Part shown: one piece after another, positions 16,060 through 24,233 of the stretch
Position numbering within the stretch: the first letter of the stretch is position 1
Layout: each line of letters starts with the position of its first letter
Assembly: GCF_001682855.1 (NCBI RefSeq)
Contig: NZ_MAQW01000023.1
Coordinates: 639,717-703,716, forward strand
DNA length: 64,000 nucleotides
Source: Bacillus sp. FJAT-27264
Lineage (GTDB): Bacteria > Bacillota > Bacilli > Paenibacillales > Paenibacillaceae
Direction: 5' to 3'
The notes under the pieces: model-generated
The model's input: the letters and a program-made list of their open reading frames with translations, nothing else
What the model was told of the DNA's origin: nothing
The model's database searches: none
Made by a program: the position numbers and the translations under genes

Positions 16060-16110
16060 AAAATAAAAAGAGTAAAGCGACTGCATAGTTCGCTTTACTC
16101 TTTTTATTTT
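16060..16110. terminator. Strong terminator after cotJC
   Basis: A perfect 21-bp stem: the left arm (16060-16080) contains AAAAAGAGTAAAGCGA and the right arm (16090-16110) contains TCGCTTTACTCTTTTT. It has A/T runs on both sides, so it could work in both directions. Confidence 0.92.
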
Positions 16111-16329
16111 TAGGCTGTATTTAATCACAATGTGGATTTTCGGCAAAAGGAAAACTGCCCTCTGAAGGCGGGATTTCCGCTCACTTTGTGTATTAATAAA
16201 TTTAATTTTCCATTAAATACCTTTACATATATCTTTTAATTGTTTACTCTATAAAAGTTATTATATAACCTAAAAAAGTATTTAGAAGGGTTATGTGTAA
16301 AATATATAATATAACGGGAGGCAATTGAT

Positions 16330-17154
16330 TTGAGTAAAATTAAAAAAGCCATTTCAGGTATTGTTGCTATGTCTATGTTACTTTCGGTTCCGGTTTCTGC
16401 TGGTGCCGCGTCTATTGATTCTAATAACTTGGAGTCCAGTTATTCAATTGGATCAGAATCTATCTTTAATATTAATACTCCGGGGGATTACATAGCTTAT
16501 CTAAAACAACTTCAAGCTGAATCTCCATCACTTCAATCGTTAAGAAGCGTAATACAATTATCAGAACAATCAAATGTAAATGATTTTTTAAACAAATATA
16601 TCAGCCTACCTGAAGATAAGCAGCAAGAATTTGTAGACTATTTGAATGATCCGGAGTTCACAAAAACAGTATTTTCAGCTATGAATGGTAATGTAGGGAC
16701 TAGTCAAGCATTTTATAGTGGAGATCTGGTAGTTGGTACTAGTGAGGTAAGGGAGATCGCTCCTTCGTTGAATAATATCATTGCTTTTAAAAAAGGTGAC
16801 ACTAAAGATCATTCATTATATACTGAAGCTACCGCTACATTATTTGGCCTTGATTTTATAAAAACTCGAGTTGAAATAAGCTACAGAACAACAGAAGTGA
16901 AAGATTTTTCGAGTGAAATCACATCTATTTTAAATAAAAAAGGGATATTGGTTCAAAATTATTCTCCAGGCGCCCACATAACAAAGGAAGAAAATAATGT
17001 TGTTTTAGCATCTAATAAATTAACGGGATCATACTCAGTTGACTGGTCTTGGAACTTCATTTGGGACAAATTGGGTTTAACAATTGGAGTAAAGAGACAA
17101 TGGATTGATTTTGATAAAGCTGGAAAAGGTGATGGAGGCATATATAATTTGTAA
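16330..17154 (+). CDS. AT-rich secreted protein of unknown function
   Basis: A 274-residue protein with a signal peptide (KKAISGIVAMSMLLSVPVSAGAAS, predicted cleavage after AGA-A near residue 27). I do not recognise the family. The middle part looks mixed alpha/beta with a helical stretch (about 45-115), and the C-terminal part (about 215-270) is Trp/Lys-rich. The start is TTG with GGGAGG 7 bases upstream. Its codon use and base composition are much more AT-rich than the flanking operons, suggesting transfer. A 34-residue membrane peptide follows 47 bases later and the pair shares a terminator at 17333-17370. The arrangement resembles secreted effector plus small membrane partner, but no function is shown. 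Confidence 0.75.
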   Translation: MSKIKKAISGIVAMSMLLSVPVSAGAASIDSNNLESSYSIGSESIFNINTPGDYIAYLKQLQAESPSLQSLRSVIQLSEQSNVNDFLNKYISLPEDKQQEFVDYLNDPEFTKTVFSAMNGNVGTSQAFYSGDLVVGTSEVREIAPSLNNIIAFKKGDTKDHSLYTEATATLFGLDFIKTRVEISYRTTEVKDFSSEITSILNKKGILVQNYSPGAHITKEENNVVLASNKLTGSYSVDWSWNFIWDKLGLTIGVKRQWIDFDKAGKGDGGIYNL

Positions 17155-17201
17155 CATTGTTTGATCACCTTTAATTAAAGAGGTATTTAAGGGGGGATAA
17201 T

Positions 17202-17306
17202 ATGAAACTTGAAAAGAAGACGATAATTATAATAACGATTATTATCTCGCTCTTAGTACTTACACCCCTCATTTTGTTTGTTATCCTATTCAATACAACG
17301 AAATAA
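17202..17306 (+). CDS. 34-residue single-span membrane peptide
   Basis: The peptide starts MKLEKKTIIIITIIISLLVL and ends with NTTK. Three or four positive residues at the N-terminus are followed by about 25 hydrophobic residues, so it should be a single membrane span. AAGGGGGG lies 5-6 bases before the ATG, a strong ribosome binding site, and a perfect 18-bp terminator stem follows. The base composition matches the upstream secreted-protein gene. Both signals argue for a real small gene. It may assist, retain or neutralise the upstream product; that is inference only. Confidence 0.7.
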   Translation: MKLEKKTIIIITIIISLLVLTPLILFVILFNTTK

Positions 17307-17332
17307 TTTATTTTCAATAATATTTATCGCTT

Positions 17333-17372
17333 AGAGTAATACAAAAATCTTTAGATTTTTGTATTACTCTTT
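17333..17372. terminator. Terminator after the membrane peptide
   Basis: AGAGTAATACAAAAATCT (17333-17350) and AGATTTTTGTATTACTCT (17353-17370) form a perfect 18-bp stem with a two-base gap between the arms, followed by TT. Confidence 0.85.
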
Positions 17373-17475
17373 ATATTTTGAAGAGAAAAGTGCGGGCGCC
17401 AATTATAAAAAAATGTGTTAATTTCGAAAAATTCTTCATTAAATTGTGTAAAAGCTTACATATATCCTCCGAATT

Positions 17476-17499
17476 CGTTCATTTATGAACGTTTTTTTT
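17476..17499 (+). terminator. Short terminator-like hairpin
   Basis: CGTTCATTTATGAACG followed by eight T. The stem is short but the T-run is good. It overlaps a possible upstream ATG (17485), which argues against that ATG being a real start. Confidence 0.5.
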
Positions 17500-17694
17500 C
17501 TGTTTGGAGGAATTGTTTTGAAGAAGAAGCAACAGCAGCGGTTAAAAGCTTCGCCTAGGCTGCCTTCGAAGCGTAAAGGATGTAAATGGAAGAACATGAT
17601 TATTTTTTTAATACATACTAACTTGATTAACGGAACAAGAGTTCTTATAATTACCCTATTGAAGGCTGTTGATCGGCGAAGGAGAGAGACTGAT

Positions 17695-18054
17695 TTGAAA
17701 AATAATATTATCGAGTATTGCTTAAAGAAGCAGGGAGCGGCGGAGGATTATCCCTTTGGATTCACGCCAGTCGTGATCAAAGTTGCTGATAAAATGTTCG
17801 CGATTATTTTTGAGGAAAAGGGCAAGGATATTCGTTTAAATCTGAAATGTGACCCGGTTATTGCGGAAAACTTGAGAGAGCAGCATGAGAGCGTTAGGCC
17901 GGGATATCATATGAACAAAAAGCACTGGAATTCAATCACGATAGATGGTTCTTTACCAGAGCAGGATATTTTCGATATGATTGATCACTCTTACGATATG
18001 GTCTTCAAAAAGCTTCCTAAGCGCCTCAGAGAATCTATAGCAGAAATGAACTAA
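17695..18054 (+). CDS. MmcQ/YjbR (DUF419) family protein
   Basis: A 119-residue protein of the YjbR/CyaY-like fold, the normal size for the family. Family features are CLKKQGAAEDYPFG near the start, FAIIFEEKGKDIRLNLKCDP in the middle and HMNKKHWNSITIDG followed by YDMVFKKLPKR at the end. These proteins are probably DNA-binding, but the role is not established. The start is a TTG at 17695 with AAGGAGAG at spacing 8. The frame stays open upstream to 17485, giving a Lys/Arg-rich extension with its own GGAGG-TTG near 17508-17519, so a longer form cannot be fully excluded. Confidence 0.85.
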   Translation: MKNNIIEYCLKKQGAAEDYPFGFTPVVIKVADKMFAIIFEEKGKDIRLNLKCDPVIAENLREQHESVRPGYHMNKKHWNSITIDGSLPEQDIFDMIDHSYDMVFKKLPKRLRESIAEMN

Positions 18055-18096
18055 ATAAAGAACTATCCGTAGGTAATCAGATCCAGAAATCCTGTT

Positions 18097-18124
18097 ATCC
18101 CATCCAAGGGGTGATGGGATTTTT
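18097..18124 (+). terminator. Terminator after the YjbR gene
   Basis: ATCCCATC (18097-18104) and GATGGGAT (18113-18120), followed by TTTT. Confidence 0.8.
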
Positions 18125-18376
18125 CGTATTTTATGCTTTACAATTACAGCGTTGAATTGGTCGGAAATTGAATTTAATGAAATGAAAGCAGTTGATAAAA
18201 AACTGGTGAATTTTAATTCCAATAATACTCATAGGAATTATTTAAAAACATCTGGACTCTTTCGACAAAAAATGCGAGAATGAATTCAATATTTCTAATC
18301 ATGTATACAGGAATTCATTTAATCTAGTAGAGTGTACTAGAGAGTTCTGTTCATGAGAGGGTGCTTAGGATTGAGT

Positions 18377-20092
18377 ATGGAACAACTGGAGGTTCATAGC
18401 TGGCAGAGCCTTTATGATCTAGCAGAGCAGTTATCGAGTCTCTTGCCTGTAAATATGGAAATTAAGCAATGGAACAGTACAGGCCATTATGATGCTGCGT
18501 TCATTGCTCAAGAATTGAAGGTTATTGTCGAAAGCCTGTCCATTCAGGAAAATGATAATTACGGTTCTGCTGCAATTGCGGGAGCGGAGTCAGATGGGCT
18601 GCGTGCTCTATGGCATAGACTGAACGCTACAGCTGTGTTGTGGGTGAAGGCGGACAACCCGGAAGCCGCGGCGTGGCTTGCTGCCAATCTTCCAGTCATC
18701 AGCGGCTATGCCCGGTCTCTCAGATATATGATAGCTGGGAGCGAGAGCAGCCACAAGCATGCCGCGGAGAGCAGCCTGCTGAAGAAAGAGCTGAGTGCCG
18801 TGCTTTCTGTGGCACAGGAGGCGCTGCTGGTGCTGGACCCGGATGGAAGAATTGTAGAGTTGAATCCGGCGATGTCCAGTCTTATGGAATTGCCGCGAAC
18901 ACAGGTCCTGGGGAGCTTTATTCAGGAGTGGGTTTCTCCTGAGGATTGGAATCATCTCAGCGCGGCCCGGGATTTAGAGGAGCGGACGATCGTTCCTGAG
19001 CGGGCAGGCCGCAGCAGGACCAATTGGAAGATACGTGTGAAACCTGTCTATGATGGAGGGCAGCCTGCTACGATTCTGCTTCAAGTCGAACCCGAAAAGC
19101 TGGAAGGGAAGAAGTATCCTTTTCAAAAGCAGACTACTTATCGATTCGAGGATATCAAGGGCACAAGCGCCCCGATTCGTACGATCAAGGAAATGTCGCA
19201 GCGGGTGGCTTTAAGTGAGGTGAATCTGCTGATCTTGGGAGAGAGCGGAACCGGCAAGGAAGTATTTGCCCAATCAATTCATGCAGCCAGTTCCCGGAAG
19301 GATGGCGCGTTCATCGCGATCAACTGTGCAGCGATCCCAGATACACTCCTGGAGAGTGAACTCTTTGGATACGAGAGCAGCGCCTTTATCGGAAACCGGA
19401 ATGAGAGTAAGGCTGGACGGTTCGAGCTGGCTGATGGAGGAACGATATTCCTTGATGAAATCGGGGACATGTCTTTGCATTTGCAGGGTAAGCTGCTGCG
19501 GGTAGTCCAGGAGCGTAAGGTGGAGCGGCTGGGAGGCATGGAGCCGATTGATGTGAATGTACGTATTATCGCCGCAACGCATCGTAATCTGGACAGAATG
19601 GTGGCCGAAGAGAAATTCCGCGAGGATCTGTACTATCGGCTGAACGTCATTCCATTGCATATCCCTCCATTGCGTGAGCGGAAGGAAGACATCCCGCTGT
19701 TACTTGAATATTTCATGAAGAACGTTTCGCTAAAATACGGACGTTTGCCGAAACGGCTCTCACCACAGGTGCTGGAACGGCTCCTGCTATATGACTGGCC
19801 TGGCAATGTGCGTGAGCTTGAGAACGTGGTAGAGCATTTTGTGCAATTGGAGATTGGCGATCTGGTTACGCTACAGAGTCTGCCGGCTCAAATCCGCGGG
19901 CAAATTCCAGGTATGGTGGCTCCGGGACGACGGGGTGGCCGTCATCTGGAGGAGAACCACGAGAAGGAGAGTATTATTCAACTGCTGAATCAGCTTGGGC
20001 GGGATACAGAAGGCAAACGGATGGTTGCGGAGAAGCTGCAGATCAGCTTGCCGACGCTCTATCGCAAAATCAAGAAGTTAAAAATTAAATAA
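18377..20092 (+). CDS. PAS-AAA+-Fis regulator resembling sigma-54 activators, degenerate GAFTGA
   Basis: A 571-residue regulator with an N-terminal sensory region (1-130), a PAS domain (about 140-240), a sigma-54-interaction AAA+ domain (about 255-490) and a Fis-type helix-turn-helix (about 530-571). Walker A is GESGTGKE and Walker B GGTIFLDEIGD. The arginine motifs (FREDLYYRLNVIPLHIPPLRER) and WPGNVREL are intact. The loop that contacts sigma-54, normally GAFTGA, reads SAFIGN at residues 335-340, with no length change. It may therefore not activate sigma-54 promoters in the standard way. The start is put at the ATG 18377 (AGGA 6 bases upstream); TTG 18371 or ATG 18353 are alternatives. It lies directly before the catabolic operon, which it probably controls. 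Confidence 0.85.
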   Translation: MEQLEVHSWQSLYDLAEQLSSLLPVNMEIKQWNSTGHYDAAFIAQELKVIVESLSIQENDNYGSAAIAGAESDGLRALWHRLNATAVLWVKADNPEAAAWLAANLPVISGYARSLRYMIAGSESSHKHAAESSLLKKELSAVLSVAQEALLVLDPDGRIVELNPAMSSLMELPRTQVLGSFIQEWVSPEDWNHLSAARDLEERTIVPERAGRSRTNWKIRVKPVYDGGQPATILLQVEPEKLEGKKYPFQKQTTYRFEDIKGTSAPIRTIKEMSQRVALSEVNLLILGESGTGKEVFAQSIHAASSRKDGAFIAINCAAIPDTLLESELFGYESSAFIGNRNESKAGRFELADGGTIFLDEIGDMSLHLQGKLLRVVQERKVERLGGMEPIDVNVRIIAATHRNLDRMVAEEKFREDLYYRLNVIPLHIPPLRERKEDIPLLLEYFMKNVSLKYGRLPKRLSPQVLERLLLYDWPGNVRELENVVEHFVQLEIGDLVTLQSLPAQIRGQIPGMVAPGRRGGRHLEENHEKESIIQLLNQLGRDTEGKRMVAEKLQISLPTLYRKIKKLKIK

Positions 20093-20349
20093 CATAGATT
20101 TGAAAAATTCAGGGCTTGGGATTATCGGTTTTTTATTGTATTTAAAAAATGAGAAAAAAAGATAAAAATAGAGAAAATGAAAGATATAGTGTAATAACCT
20201 GTTGTTTTTAAACTAACTTAAATGATTAAGAGTGATAATTAAATTGATAAAAATAAATAGACTCTAGAATCAAGCGTGGATGTTAGAAGGGATGTTAGAT
20301 TAATCCGTTTTCTGCACTACAGAGGAGCGGAGGAAAGGAGGCGGGGGAG

Positions 20350-21459
20350 ATGGGTTGGCGGATTACCGGAGAGCAGTTGGCGCATATCGGGCTGGGCGCG
20401 AACCTGCTTAGTTCAGGCGGAGGCGGAGATACTTACACTTTTCAGGCATTGGCACAGTCGGTGATTGATCAGCAAGGGATTGATGTTGTGTCTTTTGATG
20501 AACTGGGGCCCGAAGATTATGTCGTGATCATCGGAGCTACCGGATCGGCTGCTCTGTGCGAAGAGATGATTCCTTCGGGACAGGAGGTAGTTACCGCACT
20601 CCGTGCTTATGAGGAACGTATCGGCCGACGAGCGACTGCTGTTATGCCGCTTAATATTGGAGGCGCGAACGCGCTTATTCCGCTGATTCTGGCAGCCCAG
20701 TGCGGATTGCCTGTGGTGGATGGAGATGGCATGGCCCGGACTTTTCCCGAGGTGCATATGTCTTCACTGCATTTAGCTGGGGTTCAAGGGAACTCGATGG
20801 CCATGACCAGCTTATTCGGAGAAACCGTGTATTTGAACGAACCGGATAATATTCTGCTATCGCAGCTTGCGTCACAGACGACACGGGACATGGGCGGTGT
20901 TGCTTATTTTGCCGGATTAGGCGTTGGCGGACAGGCGTTGTCCACTGCCATTATTCCGCATACATTAAGCACCTGCTGCGAGCTTGGCCGGATTGCCCAT
21001 GAGACCAGCGATGTGTCGCAGTGCCTGCACGATTTCTTCACCTGCTTCTCCAACTCCATCTACGGTCGTCCGCATGTGCTGATTAGAGGCAAAATTTACG
21101 GAGTGCTGCGGCAGTTTGTAGACGGACTGGTGGAGGGCAGCTTTCAAATTGCCGGTACGGGCCGATATGAAGGAACTGCATTGGAGATTCGCTATAAAAA
21201 TGAGTATTTATCAGCCTGCCAGGGTGACTCATATGTGTGTCTCACCCCAGATTTGCTACTGGTACTTGATGAAGAACGGTTGTCACCCTGTATGGTGGAT
21301 GAAATAGAAGAAGGTGTGGCCGTGACGGTAATGGGGATTCCTGCACCCAACGTCCTGCGGACAGGTGAATTATTGGGTTACATCGGTCCAGAGGCCAATG
21401 GAATTATAGAACCTTATGCACCCGTTGAATGGCTGGCTGGCAAGGGGTGGCTGGAATGA
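20350..21459 (+). CDS. DUF917 (S-methyl-thiohydantoin desulfurase-like) protein, divergent copy
   Basis: A 369-residue DUF917 protein. The family signature GTGGGGDP appears as SSGGGGDT in GLGANLLSSGGGGDTYTF, and the usual EIGG.NS appears as NIGGANA. It is clearly paralogous to the gene at 23136, which keeps the consensus. DUF917 was renamed in Pfam after an S-methyl-thiohydantoin desulfurase, to my recollection, and these proteins are often encoded next to hydantoinase-like proteins. AAAGGAGG lies upstream of the ATG. The stop overlaps the next start (ATGA), so the two products are translationally coupled. The diverged motifs raise the possibility of a different substrate or a non-catalytic subunit. 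Confidence 0.85.
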   Translation: MGWRITGEQLAHIGLGANLLSSGGGGDTYTFQALAQSVIDQQGIDVVSFDELGPEDYVVIIGATGSAALCEEMIPSGQEVVTALRAYEERIGRRATAVMPLNIGGANALIPLILAAQCGLPVVDGDGMARTFPEVHMSSLHLAGVQGNSMAMTSLFGETVYLNEPDNILLSQLASQTTRDMGGVAYFAGLGVGGQALSTAIIPHTLSTCCELGRIAHETSDVSQCLHDFFTCFSNSIYGRPHVLIRGKIYGVLRQFVDGLVEGSFQIAGTGRYEGTALEIRYKNEYLSACQGDSYVCLTPDLLLVLDEERLSPCMVDEIEEGVAVTVMGIPAPNVLRTGELLGYIGPEANGIIEPYAPVEWLAGKGWLE

Positions 21460-23036
21460 GAATGGGCATTGATGTGGGCAGCACATACACAGATGCTGTA
21501 ATCATTAGCCAATCAGGCAGGCTGCTTGGGCAAGCCAAGTCCAGGACAACTGCAGATATTTTGTCAGGCATCCGGGCTGTAATCGGACAGTTGCTAGTAG
21601 AGAGTGGAATAGAGCCGCAGCAAGTTAAGGGGATTTTCATAGGAACCACTCATTTGCTGAACGTCTTGTCCCATGGAAAAGGAATTACGGATACGGCGCT
21701 CGTACGGATCTGTTCTCCTTCCAAAATCCATTACGGACTGGGCTGGCCGCCAGCGCTCCTGAAGCATGTGAAATGGATGGAGCAGATTCCAGGCGGGTTT
21801 GATTTTACGGGCCGGAAGTTAAGCAGGGAAAGTGAGCGGCCGGAGCTGGACCGGCTCATCCGACGTCTGGCAGAGAGTGAAGTTGGCGCAGTGGCCATCG
21901 TAGGCACCTTCGCTCCGCTCTACGAGGAAGAGGAGCAACGAATGGCGGCGCTGCTCCGCGAGGCGTTGCCGCAGCTCTCCATCTCACTGTCGCACCAGAT
22001 TGGCAGTGTAGGGTTTTTGGAGCGCGAGAATGCGACACTGATCAATGCCATGCTATCCCGGGTCATGGGAGAATCGATCCAGCAACTCTCAGGGCTGTTC
22101 GGTGAAAAGCAGTTGCATTGTCCGTATTGGTTCACACAGAACGACGGATCTATTCTCTCCCTTGATCGCGCGGCTGCTTTTCCCGGCTTTGCCGTAGCAT
22201 CAGGAATTGCCAATAGCTTGCGGGGCAGCGCCTACCTGACCGGCATTCCCGACTGCATTGTTGTGGATATGGGCGGCAGCAAAACAGAGGTTGGGCTGAT
22301 CATCGGCGGAGAGCCGCAGGAGCATATCAAAAGCGCCAGGCTTCTAGGCATCCGTGTTAATCTGCGGCTGCCAAAGGTGGTGACCCTGCCGTTTGGCGGC
22401 GAGAGCCCGGTGTATATCCGAGATGGAGAGATTACTGTTGGGCATGACTGGCCCGTTTCGGGATCAGAAACGAATCTTGTCCATCACGGACATCTAAAGG
22501 GGGAACTGCCGGAAGCAGCGGCGGGCAGCTTGACCGAGGCTTTTCTGCGGCGGCTGCCGGAGGAACATCCCTTGCGCAAGGAATACGGCAAGCCGCTTGG
22601 GCATTGGCGGGAAGAAGATGCCGAACAAGTGGTCCGCCGCACTATTGCTGCGCTGCGCGAGACGATTGAGCAGCTCCAGACCGCCAGGGACAAGCTGCCG
22701 GTCGTGCTGGTTGGGGGAGGCAGCGCCCTGCTGAAGGAGAAGCTGTTCTATAAATACGGTGAACTTGTGCAGCCACCGGCATTTCAGTTATGCACTGCGG
22801 TCGGCGCTTGTGTGGCGCCGGTAGGGGTGCAGCTGGACCGGATTTGCTGGTTGCAGAACGAGACGAAGGAGGCGGCGCTGCAGAAGGTCAAGCAGGAGGC
22901 GATCCAGCAGCTGCTGCAGGGCGGGGCCCGGGAGGACAGCATTTCTTTTGTCCAGATGGAAGAGATTCCGTTTGACTATTATTCAGGAGAAGTGATCCGG
23001 TTTCGAATTAGAGCGGTAGGACAGCTGGAGCTGTGA
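21456..23036 (+). CDS. Short hydantoinase/oxoprolinase-like protein, divergent copy
   Basis: A 526-residue ASKHA-type ATPase of the hydantoinase A/oxoprolinase family. It starts MRMGIDVGSTYTDAVII, the phosphate-1 motif. The phosphate-2 motif, usually DVGGTTTD, reads DMGGSKTE. The later GGG...VGP...G segment conserved in the second copy (24230) is FGGESPV...VGHDW here. These changes suggest altered or reduced ATP use. An ATGA overlap with the upstream DUF917 gene fixes the start at 21456. It should work with that partner as a two-subunit enzyme on a cyclic amide. A gap of 100 bases separates it from the second pair with no terminator. Confidence 0.85.
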   Translation: MRMGIDVGSTYTDAVIISQSGRLLGQAKSRTTADILSGIRAVIGQLLVESGIEPQQVKGIFIGTTHLLNVLSHGKGITDTALVRICSPSKIHYGLGWPPALLKHVKWMEQIPGGFDFTGRKLSRESERPELDRLIRRLAESEVGAVAIVGTFAPLYEEEEQRMAALLREALPQLSISLSHQIGSVGFLERENATLINAMLSRVMGESIQQLSGLFGEKQLHCPYWFTQNDGSILSLDRAAAFPGFAVASGIANSLRGSAYLTGIPDCIVVDMGGSKTEVGLIIGGEPQEHIKSARLLGIRVNLRLPKVVTLPFGGESPVYIRDGEITVGHDWPVSGSETNLVHHGHLKGELPEAAAGSLTEAFLRRLPEEHPLRKEYGKPLGHWREEDAEQVVRRTIAALRETIEQLQTARDKLPVVLVGGGSALLKEKLFYKYGELVQPPAFQLCTAVGACVAPVGVQLDRICWLQNETKEAALQKVKQEAIQQLLQGGAREDSISFVQMEEIPFDYYSGEVIRFRIRAVGQLEL

Positions 23037-23135
23037 AGAGCTGGATGATGGATGGAGTTCGCTGATGATCTGAACGACACAGTCAGGACTGATTTGCTAG
23101 AAAACAGATAAGACAAATGAAGGAGCCAATAGCGT

Positions 23136-24233
23136 ATGCGCAAGATTGAAAAGCACCATTTGGAAGATATTGCACTGGGGGCTGCTGTACTGGGTACCGG
23201 TGGAGGAGGCGACCCTTATGTGGGGCAATTGATGGCTATAGCTGCCATTGAGAAATATGGCCCGGTCACCTTGATCTCACCGGAGGAGCTGGAAGATGAT
23301 GCCTGGGTAGTATCCGTTGGCATGATGGGAGCGCCCACGGTAGTCGTGGAGAAGATCCCCGGCGGCCAAGAGCCGCTGCAGGCTTTTGAAGCGCTAAAGG
23401 CGCATACCGGAAAGGAGATCAGCGCGATTTTTCCAATTGAAATCGGAGGGATTAATTCCCTGATTCCGGTCATTCTGGCCGCAACAACGGGACTGCCGCT
23501 GGTGGATATTGACGGCATGGGTCGTGCATTCCCGGAGCTGCAGATGGTTACCTTCCATCTGGTAGATATCCCCTCCGGTCCGGTGGCGATGGCTGACGAG
23601 AAAGGAAACTCCGTAATCGTGAATGGTGTAGATAGTGTATGGAGTGAGCGGATCGGCCGCCAAGCACTGACTACGATGGGCGGCTCGGTGACCACCTGCG
23701 ATTATCTGATGCAGGGCTTTCAGCTCAAGGAAGCCGGCATTCATCATACCTTCAGCTTGGCACAGCGCATCGGGGAGACGGTTCGCAGTCTGAAGCATCG
23801 GAACCAAAGCCCGGTCGAGGCGCTGGTAGAAGAAGTAGAAGGAACTCTGCTGTTCACCGGCAAGGTCAACAACTTGTTGCGCCGGAACAGCGGAGGGTTC
23901 ACCAAAGGCGAGGTGAGTCTAAGTGGTCTGGGGCAGGATCAAGGCCGGACGTTCACCCTGTACTTCCAGAATGAATTTTTGGTGGCAGAGGCTGACGGAG
24001 AAGTGGTGGCAACCACACCGGATCTGCTGACCGTCGTGGATGTAGAGACAGGGGTTCCGGTGACTACCGAATCCCTGCGTTACGGCAACCGGCTAGCGGT
24101 AATTGCTATTCCCTGCAACGAAAAATGGAGAACGGTGAAGGGGATTGAAACGGCGGGTCCGCGTTATTTCGGATACAACGTAGATTACATCCCGTTGGGT
24201 GAAGAAAGCAAGGAAAGAAGGGTGCTTCAATGA
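23136..24233 (+). CDS. DUF917 (S-methyl-thiohydantoin desulfurase-like) protein
   Basis: A 365-residue DUF917 protein with consensus motifs: GTGGGGDPYVGQ near residues 19-30, IEIGGINSLIP, LVDIDGMGRAFPE, and the domain end near PVTTESLRYGNRLAV. It is soluble with no signal peptide. It forms a pair with the following hydantoinase-like gene by an ATGA stop-start overlap. GAAGGAG lies upstream of the ATG. It is about the same length as the copy at 20350 and is the better candidate for the active form. A role in (thio)hydantoin turnover is inferred from the family name and the neighbours. Confidence 0.88.
   Translation: MRKIEKHHLEDIALGAAVLGTGGGGDPYVGQLMAIAAIEKYGPVTLISPEELEDDAWVVSVGMMGAPTVVVEKIPGGQEPLQAFEALKAHTGKEISAIFPIEIGGINSLIPVILAATTGLPLVDIDGMGRAFPELQMVTFHLVDIPSGPVAMADEKGNSVIVNGVDSVWSERIGRQALTTMGGSVTTCDYLMQGFQLKEAGIHHTFSLAQRIGETVRSLKHRNQSPVEALVEEVEGTLLFTGKVNNLLRRNSGGFTKGEVSLSGLGQDQGRTFTLYFQNEFLVAEADGEVVATTPDLLTVVDVETGVPVTTESLRYGNRLAVIAIPCNEKWRTVKGIETAGPRYFGYNVDYIPLGEESKERRVLQ

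Noticed and set aside
20093..20349. Sigma-54 -24/-12 promoter before the DUF917 operon
   Set aside because: No TGGCAC-N5-TTGC-like element was found on reading this interval; a poor SigA-like TTGATA...TAGAAT pair with a 15-base spacer was too weak to list.
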